A stretch of 64,000 nt of DNA from Chitinophagaceae bacterium (GTDB taxonomy: Bacteria; Bacteroidota; Bacteroidia; Chitinophagales; Chitinophagaceae). The notes below the pieces were generated by a model. That model was not told where the DNA came from, made no database searches, and saw only the letters and a program-made list of their open reading frames with translations. The stretch covers positions 226,578 to 290,577 of the forward strand of contig JAIYAN010000023.1 of NCBI GenBank assembly GCA_027489035.1, written 5' to 3'. Position 1 is the stretch's first letter; the number at the start of each line of letters is the position of its first letter. Both the position numbers and the translations under genes were made by a program. Positions 57,053 through 64,000 of this stretch are shown piece after piece.

Positions 57053-57838
57053 ATGATTCAAGCTTATAATTTTTTAGCCAGCTGGCAGTTGTTTCCCGAA
57101 AAGGGCGTTTATCAAAGTGGAGATCGTCCAAAAAGTGGTTTTTACAAAATCGAGTCCAACGACGCCAAGGATACCATTAACATCAGCCACAATTGGGTAA
57201 CGCTTGAAAATGATGCATTTGCCGCACAATACAGCATCAAGGTGGACGGCCTCTTGCATCCTTTCGAAAACAAGGAGCTGGCAGACCATTCGAAGGTTAC
57301 TTTCACCGACACCACCAACTTTGACATACATTTTTACCGTGCTGGACAATTGGTGTTGCATGTGATGCACAATATCTTGCCAAACGGGTATTTGAAGATC
57401 ACCCAACTGGTCAACAAGAATAATGCAGAATTTAGCAATACAGAGATCTACCACAAGCAGATGAGCGTGCTCCCTTATTCTTCTTCGGTAAGTGGGGTGG
57501 TGATAAAGCCCACGCAGGAGGGCGTAATTAAGCACAAGGCCCTAACGGCTATGGAAGAGCAAACCAACATGCAGCTGAATCAAATCAGAAAGCAAATAGA
57601 GCTGCTTGCCATGCAGGCGCAGGAAATACAAAAGAGGAAGGAACTTTCTATGATGGTCTATGCCGCCAAGCTTTCCTTTAAACCAATTATTGGCCAAACT
57701 TATTTCCTATACTCCAAGCAGGACGACAGCTTTGTGCTGTCCATGATATCACCCGCGGAATGGGGTGGAAACGGCCCCTTCAAGTCGTTCGAAGGTGCGG
57801 TTCGATTGCTGGCCGACCATACTTGGATGGAGATGTAA
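57053..57838 (+). CDS. DUF2452 domain protein, GC-rich relative to neighbours
   Basis: A 261-residue protein. Residues about 140-261 are DUF2452 (LPYSSSVSGVVIKPTQEGVIKHKAL, QLNQIRKQIELLAMQAQEIQKRKELS, YFLYSKQDD, LLADHTWMEM). The N-terminal 130 residues (WQLFPEKGVYQSGDRPKSGFYKIES, LHPFENKELADHSKVTFTDTTNFDIHFY) look like a beta-rich lipocalin-like fold that I cannot name. G and C are clearly more frequent than in the flanking genes (codons such as CTG, CTC, GCC, AAG), so it was probably acquired recently. Confidence 0.85.
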   Translation: MIQAYNFLASWQLFPEKGVYQSGDRPKSGFYKIESNDAKDTINISHNWVTLENDAFAAQYSIKVDGLLHPFENKELADHSKVTFTDTTNFDIHFYRAGQLVLHVMHNILPNGYLKITQLVNKNNAEFSNTEIYHKQMSVLPYSSSVSGVVIKPTQEGVIKHKALTAMEEQTNMQLNQIRKQIELLAMQAQEIQKRKELSMMVYAAKLSFKPIIGQTYFLYSKQDDSFVLSMISPAEWGGNGPFKSFEGAVRLLADHTWMEM

Positions 57839-58096
57839 AAGCAACTAAAAATCAATCGAGTTGGAAACTAAAGCGATAGACCAGGAATTAGAAAGTCAAC
57901 TTTCGAGTTCGAACTCCAAGAATAAACAGTCTTTTCACCGCATTCTCTTATCTTTCGCACATTTCAGCAGAAAATAAAAATGGCCAACCTACACAGATTG
58001 ACCAAAATTCTCGCTGGGTGGTCCTAACGGGTTTGAGTTCGAAGTTTTTTGAGGAGGATGTGGAGTGTTTTTATAAATATTAAGTATCATTTTCTT
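57839..58096. other. Gene-free spacer between GC-rich and AT-rich accessory genes
   Basis: No gene is supported. It holds a perfect 12-bp palindrome GAGTTCGAACTC (57905-57916) and a related partial copy GAGTTCGAAG (58034-58043). The stretch 57930-58060 is richer in GC than the AT-rich DNA on its right. It marks the boundary between the DUF2452 gene and the lipoprotein cluster. Confidence 0.6.
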
Positions 58097-58104
58097 TATA
58101 TTTG
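58097..58104 (+). promoter_or_regulatory. Candidate -7 box for the lipoprotein cluster
   Basis: TATATTTG matches TAnnTTTG exactly, 19 bases before the ATG at 58124. It could serve the whole run of plus-strand genes 58124-61088. Confidence 0.5.
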
Positions 58105-58123
58105 TACAGATAAATAATTATAT

Positions 58124-59317
58124 ATGAGATTGTCAATTTCGTATTTAGCAATTGCTTTGATTATCACAAGTTGCAAATCTGGTGTTGCGAAAATTGATAT
58201 TAATGATGTTGAAAAGCATAGAGCATATCAAGATAGTATTTTAAACAAAGAGAAAACATCTATTGGAATTATTAAAAAATCAAAAGAATTAATAAGTGAA
58301 TACAGAAATTTATATAGCAGCGAAATGAGTAACAATGCTAATTACAATTACTATCTCGCTAGACTATATGGAAGAATATTTTATTTCCCATATCAAGAAG
58401 GAATTTACGATACAGTAAATAGAAAATACCTAATTGATACTACAGATTATATAAAATTTTATGATAGTAGTTTTTATTTTGCTGACAAGGCATTGTCATT
58501 AAATCAAAATCATATTTACGCAATGAATTTGTTTTCATTTGGATTTTATACAGATAACTATAACAAAGACTTTTTCAAAAAAGGTAGTAGTATGTTTTCC
58601 TATAATCGAAATTCAAAAACTTATACTGATCGCACAAATTATATATTGATTAATGCTGATCGGTTTATACAGCTAGATACGTCTAGTGATAAAAGTTTAT
58701 CGAGAAGTATTTGTGAGATTGGGCTTACAATGATTGAACAATATTTTCCAAATTCAAAGCATATTTTCAGAAAAGATAAGCCAATAGATGATCAAACTAA
58801 TCAATTATTAAAAAGATATGGAGATTATTATAACTATATAAGTCAGTTCAATGATAATATTTCAGTTAATGTGAGATTTAGGAAGGATGAAATTGAAAGG
58901 AATTATATTTCTGAATATAATTTATTAGTTGATGAAATTAATAAACAAGAAAAAATTAAAAAGGATATTGAAGCAATTAACTCTATTTCAATTCAGCATA
59001 AGTATGCTTGTGTAAAAGAAGAAGGGATGGCTGGTTTATTTGAAATATACACTGACGAAGACTATACTTTTGCGATAACTGATATGTATGGCAATACGAA
59101 TAGTGGCAGAGGAAGATATTCTAGAAAGGACAATAAGTTGATCATAATAAGTGAAAAAGGAATTTCGCCGAAATGCGATGGGAAAATAAGTATTAGTAAA
59201 TCGGGAAAAGTACTTATTAATTTTGGAGGGGTTCAATATATCGAAGATGATGACGGATCGTATCTTAATTCACATTTGAATAAATCAATTGGCAATGAGT
59301 TAAATCAATTATATTAA
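58124..59317 (+). CDS. Lipoprotein of unknown function
   Basis: A 397-residue lipoprotein with lipobox ITSC (Cys 17). The body is helical and rich in Tyr and Asn (about 40-290, TPR-like helices such as YYLARLYGRIFYFPYQ and KALSLNQNHIYAMNLFSFGFY), followed by a short C-terminal beta-rich domain (about 300-380, LFEIYTDEDYTFAITDMYG, DNKLIIISEKGISPKCDG). Not a family I recognise. First of five adjacent plus-strand genes coding for small exported or membrane proteins. Confidence 0.7.
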   Translation: MRLSISYLAIALIITSCKSGVAKIDINDVEKHRAYQDSILNKEKTSIGIIKKSKELISEYRNLYSSEMSNNANYNYYLARLYGRIFYFPYQEGIYDTVNRKYLIDTTDYIKFYDSSFYFADKALSLNQNHIYAMNLFSFGFYTDNYNKDFFKKGSSMFSYNRNSKTYTDRTNYILINADRFIQLDTSSDKSLSRSICEIGLTMIEQYFPNSKHIFRKDKPIDDQTNQLLKRYGDYYNYISQFNDNISVNVRFRKDEIERNYISEYNLLVDEINKQEKIKKDIEAINSISIQHKYACVKEEGMAGLFEIYTDEDYTFAITDMYGNTNSGRGRYSRKDNKLIIISEKGISPKCDGKISISKSGKVLINFGGVQYIEDDDGSYLNSHLNKSIGNELNQLY

Positions 59318-59335
59318 GAAAACTACCAATAAACC

Positions 59336-59707
59336 ATGAAAATAAATTTGGCAATTTTTACAGCTATAGCCGCTACATTAATATTCATTTCGTGCAAATC
59401 AAACAAAATTGATTACGAGGTTACATCTCAGCAAATCTATAAGGAGTTTCAAGATAATGAAGTTGCTGCTACTGCTAAGTATAAAGATAAAAAAATCAGA
59501 GTTACAGGAACATTAATCAGCTTTGATAGAATTTTAGGCACCAATTACTGTTATATTGGTTCTCCAGGTGATTTTATAGGCGAAGTAAGTTGCGCTATGT
59601 CAGAAGAGTTTTCAAGTCAAGCAGGTAATTATACAAAAGGACAACAGATGTATATAGAGGGGACGTGCACAGGCGTGTCAATAACAGGAGTTGTTCAATT
59701 ACAGTAA
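59336..59707 (+). CDS. Lipoprotein with OB-fold (tRNA_anti-like) domain
   Basis: A 123-residue lipoprotein, lipobox FISC (Cys 21). Residues 28-123 match the tRNA_anti-like OB-fold: VTSQQIYKEFQDNEVAATAKYKDKKIRVTGTL, then MSEEFSSQAGNYTKGQQMYIEGTCTGVSITGVVQL. These are typically exported proteins of unknown function. 18 bases after the previous gene. Confidence 0.82.
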   Translation: MKINLAIFTAIAATLIFISCKSNKIDYEVTSQQIYKEFQDNEVAATAKYKDKKIRVTGTLISFDRILGTNYCYIGSPGDFIGEVSCAMSEEFSSQAGNYTKGQQMYIEGTCTGVSITGVVQLQ

Positions 59708-59717
59708 ACTAAATAAT

Positions 59718-60152
59718 ATGAGACAGCAGCAACCACCAAAAGAAGTAAAAAATCCGGGTAATTTCTCACTTCTAGACGGCAAGATTAAGATCAACACAGA
59801 ACAAGGACAAAGTAGCGTTCTTGTGGAAGATGTTTCCTCTATATCATGGAAAAGAAAAACCGCCAAAAAACCCAACTATTTTATTATGCTTCTTGCAATT
59901 CCTTTCTTTTTTAGCAGTAAAATAATATCTCCCAATTCGGAATATTATGGATACGTTGCTATTGTTTCAATAATGATGGTGATTTTTATTCCATTAATTG
60001 CGCTCACAGCTAGTAAAGAAGAATGGGATGATGTTATTGTTGAAACGAGGGGCGGTATGTTAATGGCCTACTCTGTAGAACTTGGTGAAGGAAGTAGGGA
60101 GGTGGAAAAAATTGAAGATAAGAAACGAGAGTTTTTGAATTCAAAAGTATAG
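59718..60152 (+). CDS. Small membrane protein of unknown function
   Basis: A 144-residue protein; ATG 59718 starts MRQQQPPKEVKNPG, 10 bases past the previous stop. An N-terminal soluble part with a short beta stretch (LLDGKIKINTEQGQSSVLVEDVSSISW, resembling a bacterial PH-like or surface-exposed sheet), then two membrane segments (about 52-70 and 77-98) and a cytoplasmic tail. Not a family I recognise. Confidence 0.68.
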   Translation: MRQQQPPKEVKNPGNFSLLDGKIKINTEQGQSSVLVEDVSSISWKRKTAKKPNYFIMLLAIPFFFSSKIISPNSEYYGYVAIVSIMMVIFIPLIALTASKEEWDDVIVETRGGMLMAYSVELGEGSREVEKIEDKKREFLNSKV

Positions 60153-60193
60153 ATCAAGTTGTAATTGGAACGATTAATAATCAAGTTAATAAA

Positions 60194-60577
60194 ATGATTA
60201 AGTGCATTATTTTTGTAACATGCTTAATTTGCATTACGAATATTAAAGCACAAACAGTAAAAACAGCAGTCACAAACCACATATTCATTTTATGTGATAG
60301 CGAGGGTGTGCCTGTTACTTCTAAAGAACAATCTTTTTTTCTAAATTTTCATAATAACGGGAAAGTTACAATGTTATGTGGTAGCGATTTAAATCAGGCA
60401 ATGGAAAATAAAAAAATAAACAAGTCCACAACAATGTCGGGTTTTTGGAAATCATCTGATAATAATCTATGGTTTAAATGGTCTAATAGAAAAACTAGTG
60501 AGAGTTGGACTTGGGATTTAAATACAGGTAGTTTATATTCTGAAGGTTTTATGATGAAAGACCTTGGTGTATATTAA
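60194..60577 (+). CDS. Secreted protein of unknown function
   Basis: A 127-residue protein with signal peptide (about 1-19, IIFVTCLICITNIKAQ). The mature part is beta-rich with many Trp (SGFWKSSDNNLWFKWSN, ESWTWDLNTG). Could be lipocalin-like. No family recognised. 41 bases after the preceding gene. Confidence 0.6.
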   Translation: MIKCIIFVTCLICITNIKAQTVKTAVTNHIFILCDSEGVPVTSKEQSFFLNFHNNGKVTMLCGSDLNQAMENKKINKSTTMSGFWKSSDNNLWFKWSNRKTSESWTWDLNTGSLYSEGFMMKDLGVY

Positions 60578-60617
60578 TGTTTGCAGTACATATCTTAAAA
60601 TATAAATTTAAAATTAA

Positions 60618-61088
60618 ATGAAAAAATCTATTTTCTTTTTTGCAATAATTATGTTTAGTTTTTCTAATTTATTTGCTCAATCAAATTCTAAATGGATTGA
60701 AAAATTATATGATGTAGAGTGTGGATTAAATAAATATGAAAATACTCAGGATTACATAGTTTTTCATAGAGATGGAACATTCGAAATTTCTATAAATGCA
60801 TGCGAATATGGTGGTGGTACATACGTAGGTGAAGTGTTGTTAGAAGGAAAATTTCAAAAAATTAATAATTATGATTTGAAAGTAACAATAACAGAACCCT
60901 TTGAATTTGAGTGCAATAGTGGATTTGCAATGAAGCTATCTAAAACATTTATAGTTAGATATAATACATTAAATAACAGGTCTTTAGTTATTATAAAAGG
61001 AATGAAAGTATTTGGAAACACATCAGGTGGGTCATACATAAATACTAGAAATTGGGATGAAGGTAGATACAGTTATTATTTTAAATAA
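60618..61088 (+). CDS. Secreted protein of unknown function
   Basis: A 156-residue protein with signal peptide (about 1-20, ends LFAQS). The mature region is beta-rich, with paired cysteines (C35, C61, C96) and FEISINACEYGGGTYVGEVLLEGKF, WNEGRYSYYFK-like end. Lipocalin-like in character, but not a family I recognise. It ends the plus-strand lipoprotein run; the next genes lie on the minus strand. Confidence 0.6.
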   Translation: MKKSIFFFAIIMFSFSNLFAQSNSKWIEKLYDVECGLNKYENTQDYIVFHRDGTFEISINACEYGGGTYVGEVLLEGKFQKINNYDLKVTITEPFEFECNSGFAMKLSKTFIVRYNTLNNRSLVIIKGMKVFGNTSGGSYINTRNWDEGRYSYYFK

Positions 61089-61098
61089 AAAGCTGTTT

Positions 61099-61302
61099 TT
61101 ATAGAAACATCTTATTCACTTCATCAATTGAATAGTAATAAGTACCCATAACCTTCTTATAAAGAAGTTTATTTGATGCCCTTACTAATACTTTATCATT
61201 TATAACTTGATTTGAATCTTTACCATTTGTGTGGGTAGAAATAAAATCACATTCGTCAAAGATGTGTTTGATCAGTTCAATATTAGATACCGACATTTTC
61301 AA
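61099..61302 (-). pseudogene. hepT: HepT-like HEPN toxin, internally deleted
   Basis: A 67-residue reading frame. Residues 4-45 (SVSNIELIKHIFDECDFIST, NDKVLVRA) match the start of HepT/DUF86 proteins, normally about 110-115 aa. After RA about 25 residues are missing, then YKKVMGT aligns with the WKKMAGT segment, and the next seven residues, which should hold the catalytic R-x4-6-H motif (as in RDVLIHN), are also missing before YYYSIDEVNKMFL. It overlaps the mntA-like gene by 20 bases. Toxin activity is not expected. Confidence 0.65.
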
Positions 61303-61564
61303 CTTGTTTTAAAATGTGTGGACCAATATATGGACTTAAAGATGCTCTGGTAACTAATTCTATTTTTCTACCTGTAAGTTCTTCTAAATAAAAAACCAAT
61401 CCAATATAATTGTCGTAAGTTTTTTGATGGGGTAAAAAATCAATCAAGAAGTCAATGTCGCTATCCTTGTTAATATTTTCGTTTGAAACGAAGGAGCCAA
61501 ATAAGCCAAGTTCTTTTACCCCGAATGATTTGATGGATATTTTAGAATATAATTCTTTAAACAT
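61283..61564 (-). CDS. mntA: MntA-like nucleotidyltransferase antitoxin
   Basis: A 93-residue minimal nucleotidyltransferase with intact GSF...DSDID core (GLFGSFVSNENINKDSDIDFLIDF, about 20-43) that AMPylates the HepT toxin in HepT/MntA systems. The third acidic residue would be around EELTGRKIELV. It lies upstream of and overlaps the truncated hepT by 20 bases. Confidence 0.82.
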   Translation of the reverse strand: MFKELYSKISIKSFGVKELGLFGSFVSNENINKDSDIDFLIDFLPHQKTYDNYIGLVFYLEELTGRKIELVTRASLSPYIGPHILKQVENVGI

Positions 61565-61599
61565 CCAACTTATTTTAAATTATTTTTTTTCTAAGCTTC

Positions 61600-61857
61600 T
61601 TATTGGTCCTCAGCGCAATGTTCTTGTGAACAATATCCACCTTTATATTCCATTTTGCAACAGCCTATACAGCCTCCGAATGGACCTGATTGTCTGGAAG
61701 AATAATGCTTCCATCCAGTTGCTTTACGATTACAGCCTTTGTAGCCACAATTGTTACTGAAGCTTGAGCAAGTTTTAAATAATAAAAAGATAATTCCGAT
61801 AATAACAATTAGTCCAAGCAAAGGACTCCCTTTTTTATTTTCAATAGTACTTTCCAT
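61600..61857 (-). CDS. Cys-rich single-pass membrane protein of unknown function
   Basis: An 85-residue protein with one membrane segment (about 12-28) and a C-terminal domain with eight cysteines (CSSFSNNCGYKGCNRKATG, then GGCIGCCKMEYKGGYCSQEHC), spaced like a zinc or disulfide knot. Not recognised as a known family. It is 36 bases upstream of the mntA-like gene start on the same strand. Confidence 0.6.
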   Translation of the reverse strand: MESTIENKKGSPLLGLIVIIGIIFLLFKTCSSFSNNCGYKGCNRKATGWKHYSSRQSGPFGGCIGCCKMEYKGGYCSQEHCAEDQ

Positions 61858-61905
61858 TTTTGATTAATTTTTTATTAAAAATGAATTAAAAAGACGATTC
61901 AAATA

Positions 61906-62688
61906 TTATTTGTTTTGTAACTGGTTGATAATATCTAATACCTGCATTTGGTTACTGTTTGATTTGCCTGATTTTATAGCATATTCAATAGCTACTTTAT
62001 ACTCATTTCTTTTTGAAGTATCATCTAAGATTAAATTAGCTATGATCATACTTGTAGCGAATGAAGTATCACAGCCTGGAGTAAAAATATAAGAAGGATT
62101 ATAAAAAAAGCAACCATCTATTTTTTTTAATGTTTTTTTATATTCTTCACTTTTGAAATATTCTTCAACTTTTCCAGTTGCTCCTTTGTCTTTAATAAAA
62201 TAATATACTACAGTCTCATTATACTCTTTATTGGGAGTATATTTTGCGCCGTTTTCTGTATTAATAATTCCTTCGCCAATATATTTATAAGAAATTGACA
62301 AACTGAGTGATTGAGTGCCATCTAAATCTAAAATTTCCGCATTGGTCATTGTCAGTTTATCATTTGTAGTTGTCGAAATTGATGTTTTTTTAAATCCCAA
62401 AGAATAGGGGAAATTTACTTTTTCATTGGGTTGTATTTTTTTTTCTGAATTACCCCATTTCCCATTACTTTCTCCAAATTCCCACGTGCCATTTTTGTTT
62501 AACTTAAAAACATCGTCAACTTTTTTATTTAAAAAAGTTATCTCTCTTTGATCATTTGTATAACTAAAATACCATTCACCAATAAATTTATTGTCATTTT
62601 CATTTAGTGATTTACAAGATTGAAATAAAAAAGTCAATATCAGAAAGACTAATGATATTGATAAATTCCAGTTGATTTTGATTCTCAT
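61906..62688 (-). CDS. Lipoprotein of unknown function, lipocalin-like
   Basis: A 260-residue lipoprotein. I chose ATG 62688 because it begins a signal peptide (MRIKINWNLSISLVFLILTFLFQ) with lipobox FQSC; the longer in-frame start at 62772 adds a lysine-rich leader with no signal character and overlaps the next gene. Residues 30-110 resemble lipocalin-like strands (FIGEWYFSYTNDQREITFLN, KNGTWEFGESNGKWGNS). The C-terminal part is not assigned. Confidence 0.68.
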   Translation of the reverse strand: MRIKINWNLSISLVFLILTFLFQSCKSLNENDNKFIGEWYFSYTNDQREITFLNKKVDDVFKLNKNGTWEFGESNGKWGNSEKKIQPNEKVNFPYSLGFKKTSISTTTNDKLTMTNAEILDLDGTQSLSLSISYKYIGEGIINTENGAKYTPNKEYNETVVYYFIKDKGATGKVEEYFKSEEYKKTLKKIDGCFFYNPSYIFTPGCDTSFATSMIIANLILDDTSKRNEYKVAIEYAIKSGKSNSNQMQVLDIINQLQNK

Positions 62689-62744
62689 TTTATTTTGTTT
62701 TTGTTTGAAATAAATTACATTTAAATGTTTCAAAACGCTAATAT

Positions 62745-63305
62745 ATGATTTTTTCTTTCTCCGCATCAACATTTGTGGTGAAAATCGCTATTTTTGGCAA
62801 GCTCGAAACCATTAGCAGTAACTTTAAAGAGACGACAGTGCTAAACATAAATAGTGAGACCGAATTTGAAAATCTGATTAGACAGATAATTCATCAGGAT
62901 ATTTTAACAAAAAGGTCAGACTTGATATTGCTCACAAATAAAAAAGCAGTGGACATAGTTATTTGTAAGAACCAACCAAAACCAACTCTTTTCTTTTTGG
63001 AAATTAAATATCATAAAAATAATCATGGTAGACTTGGTTTTGGACAAGGAAAAGGCGGGGGTTTTCAGCCTGAAATTCTTACCAAAAGACCCGACTTCTT
63101 TGAAAATAATTTGAGATGGATATTAGGCTCTGAAGACAGCGACTTTTTCTATCTTCTGGACAATAACGTACTTGCAAAATATCTTCAAGGTGGTAATGTT
63201 GGCGAAAAGTTTAATGGAATTCAAAAGAAACTTTTTAAAGACGAAACTGGCATTTGTAGAGAAGATTTAACCAATCAATTATTAACTTGGGTCAGTAGTA
63301 ATTAA
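62745..63305 (+). CDS. PD-(D/E)XK-like nuclease domain protein, solitary
   Basis: A 186-residue protein. KKAVDIVICKNQPKPTLFFLEIKYHKNN (about 66-93) has the D...ExK pattern of PD-(D/E)XK nucleases. GQGKGGGFQPEILTKRPDFFENNLRWILG follows and resembles restriction-enzyme-like sequences. No methyltransferase or other restriction gene is near, so it may be a leftover or stand-alone defence or repair nuclease (inference). The start codon 62745 is the first ATG; others are possible. Confidence 0.6.
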   Translation: MIFSFSASTFVVKIAIFGKLETISSNFKETTVLNINSETEFENLIRQIIHQDILTKRSDLILLTNKKAVDIVICKNQPKPTLFFLEIKYHKNNHGRLGFGQGKGGGFQPEILTKRPDFFENNLRWILGSEDSDFFYLLDNNVLAKYLQGGNVGEKFNGIQKKLFKDETGICREDLTNQLLTWVSSN

Positions 63306-63564
63306 AAAAACAGAAAATGGCTTTGTAGCACGCTAGCCGTATTATTTGCAGATAACGTATATCCGCAAGTTCAACCAGTTTAAGTTATCGATGTTTTACA
63401 AGCAACAATCGCTAATATATTCTGAGAGAAAAGCAAGCTACTGCTTGATATTTTTGTAGTAGCAGAAAGTTAAGTTCTACGAACTATCTTTTGCATTAAA
63501 ATGCCCGCTCATCGACAATCTGCAAAAAGATAGCTGCAATTGTAAAACAGACACTTAACAAGAT
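63306..63564. other. Gene-free spacer with several hairpins
   Basis: No gene is supported. Inverted repeats: CTATCTTTTGCA (63484-63495) with TGCAAAAAGATAG (63521-63533), an internal GCATT-AA-AATGC, GCTACT with AGTAGC near 63440-63465, and AGTTC-TAC-GAACT near 63472-63485. It could be a structured RNA or decayed DNA; I cannot decide. Confidence 0.5.
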
Positions 63565-63744
63565 TTAAACTTTACTTCGATTGTCTTTTTTATTCCACTG
63601 CTCGTTATCTTTTACCAAGTTAATCCACGCAATTCCCATGACTATACCCAACCCTAACATCACAACTAAAGGCACCCAACTCGTCTTTTGATTAGTTGCC
63701 ATTTCTTTGCTTTGAGCCAACGGCCCGTACTCTTTAAATTCCAT
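63565..63744 (-). CDS. Small single-pass membrane protein
   Basis: 59 codons on the minus strand encode MEFKEYGPLAQSKEMATNQ, a membrane segment (about 23-44, SWVPLVVMLGLGIVMGIAW), and a basic tail ending QWNKKDNRSKV. The start codon lies 4 bases after the stop of the upstream partial gene (63749), so they form an operon. Unknown function. Confidence 0.65.
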   Translation of the reverse strand: MEFKEYGPLAQSKEMATNQKTSWVPLVVMLGLGIVMGIAWINLVKDNEQWNKKDNRSKV

Positions 63745-63748
63745 TTTT

Positions 63749-64000
63749 TTACTTTTTATAAATATGAAGAAATCTCATTTCATCTTTGTGTGATATCGTA
63801 AAATAATACTCCCCTACAATATGCCAAATGTCTCTGTGAGTATTAATGTATGTTCCATAATAGGCATGCTCATCAAAACCCTTTTTTAACACCTTATCAT
63901 AATCAAATCTTGACTCTCCGGATACAGGTTGTAATTCCCTAAGAATTTTATAATTCGCATAGAGACCCTTTTTTATTTGAGCAGCAAGTCCATCAACAAT
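63749..64000 (-). CDS. Partial gene at the right edge, unknown function
   Basis: An open frame of 83 codons enters from the window edge (start outside) and ends with TAA at 63751-63749. The visible part reads IVDGLAAQIKKGLYANYKIL, then ELQPVSGESRFDYDK, and FDEHAYYGTYINTHRDIWHI, VGEYYFTISHKDEMRFLHIYKK. Not recognised as a known family. Followed after 4 bases by the small membrane protein gene. Confidence 0.6.
   Translation of the reverse strand: MVDGLAAQIKKGLYANYKILRELQPVSGESRFDYDKVLKKGFDEHAYYGTYINTHRDIWHIVGEYYFTISHKDEMRFLHIYKK

Noticed and set aside
57930..58050. tRNA 3'-end remnant or attachment site (GGTGGTCCTAACGGG resembles a reverse T-arm/acceptor)
   Set aside because: The T-loop would have an insertion (CTCAAA between TTCGAA and CCCGT) and there is no anticodon arm; resemblance is too weak to call.

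Overview
This window comes from a bacterium of the phylum Bacteroidota, probably near the Chitinophagaceae. The evidence is strong AT bias, near absence of Shine-Dalgarno sites, TAnnTTTG-type -7 boxes, the gliding genes gldE and gldD, a secreted PKD-repeat protein ending in a type IX secretion (T9SS) type B sorting domain, the long form of IspG, and the order rng - HU - mutY - gldE - gldD. The genus assignment is inference.

Layout. 1-9.4 kb: 3' part of gyrB, a small protein related to DUF5679 that lost its zinc cysteines, the giant T9SS-exported lectin/PKD protein, mfd, and a ferredoxin-NADP reductase-like flavoprotein. 9.4-18 kb (minus strand): long-chain acyl-CoA ligase, TPR protein, DUF1015 + serC, a PH-domain membrane protein, a repeat-rich spacer, and relA/spoT. 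18-24 kb: tRNA-Leu(TAG), tig, a repeat spacer with REP-like hairpins, rng, a 29-residue basic ribosomal-type protein, TPR protein, HU. 23-34 kb (plus strand): mutY, gldE, gldD, DUF3109, an OXA-like pseudo-enzyme, ispG, nadB, an LpxL-type acyltransferase, ruvB. 33.6-40 kb (minus): alkA-type glycosylase, cysS, EEP-family membrane protein, two rhomboids (one lacking its catalytic residues), rlmD. 40-52 kb: TlpA-like thioredoxin protein, parvulin isomerase, an ECF sigma / anti-sigma / Spy-like unit, a split-transketolase half, galE, pit + DUF47, CPBP protease, dusB. 52-55 kb: a LuxR-type response regulator and PAS histidine kinase pair.

55-64 kb is the accessory part. It holds a HupE/UreJ remnant, a SOUL protein bracketed by 29-bp imperfect direct repeats, DUF1801 and DUF2200 proteins, a DUF2452 protein of clearly higher GC, a run of small lipoproteins and secreted proteins of unknown function, a MntA/HepT toxin-antitoxin pair whose HepT has lost its catalytic segment, a Cys-rich membrane protein, and a solitary PD-(D/E)XK-like nuclease. 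Two genes at the right edge, one partial, were found by direct translation.

I see no complete insertion sequence, prophage or CRISPR array. The most interesting points are the inactivated enzymes next to working relatives or in conserved contexts (pseudo-rhomboid, OXA-like lipoprotein, truncated HepT), the interspersed repeats (one forms a protein C-terminus), and the uncharacterised lipoprotein cluster at 58-63 kb. All family assignments come from motif recognition by eye, without a database search.
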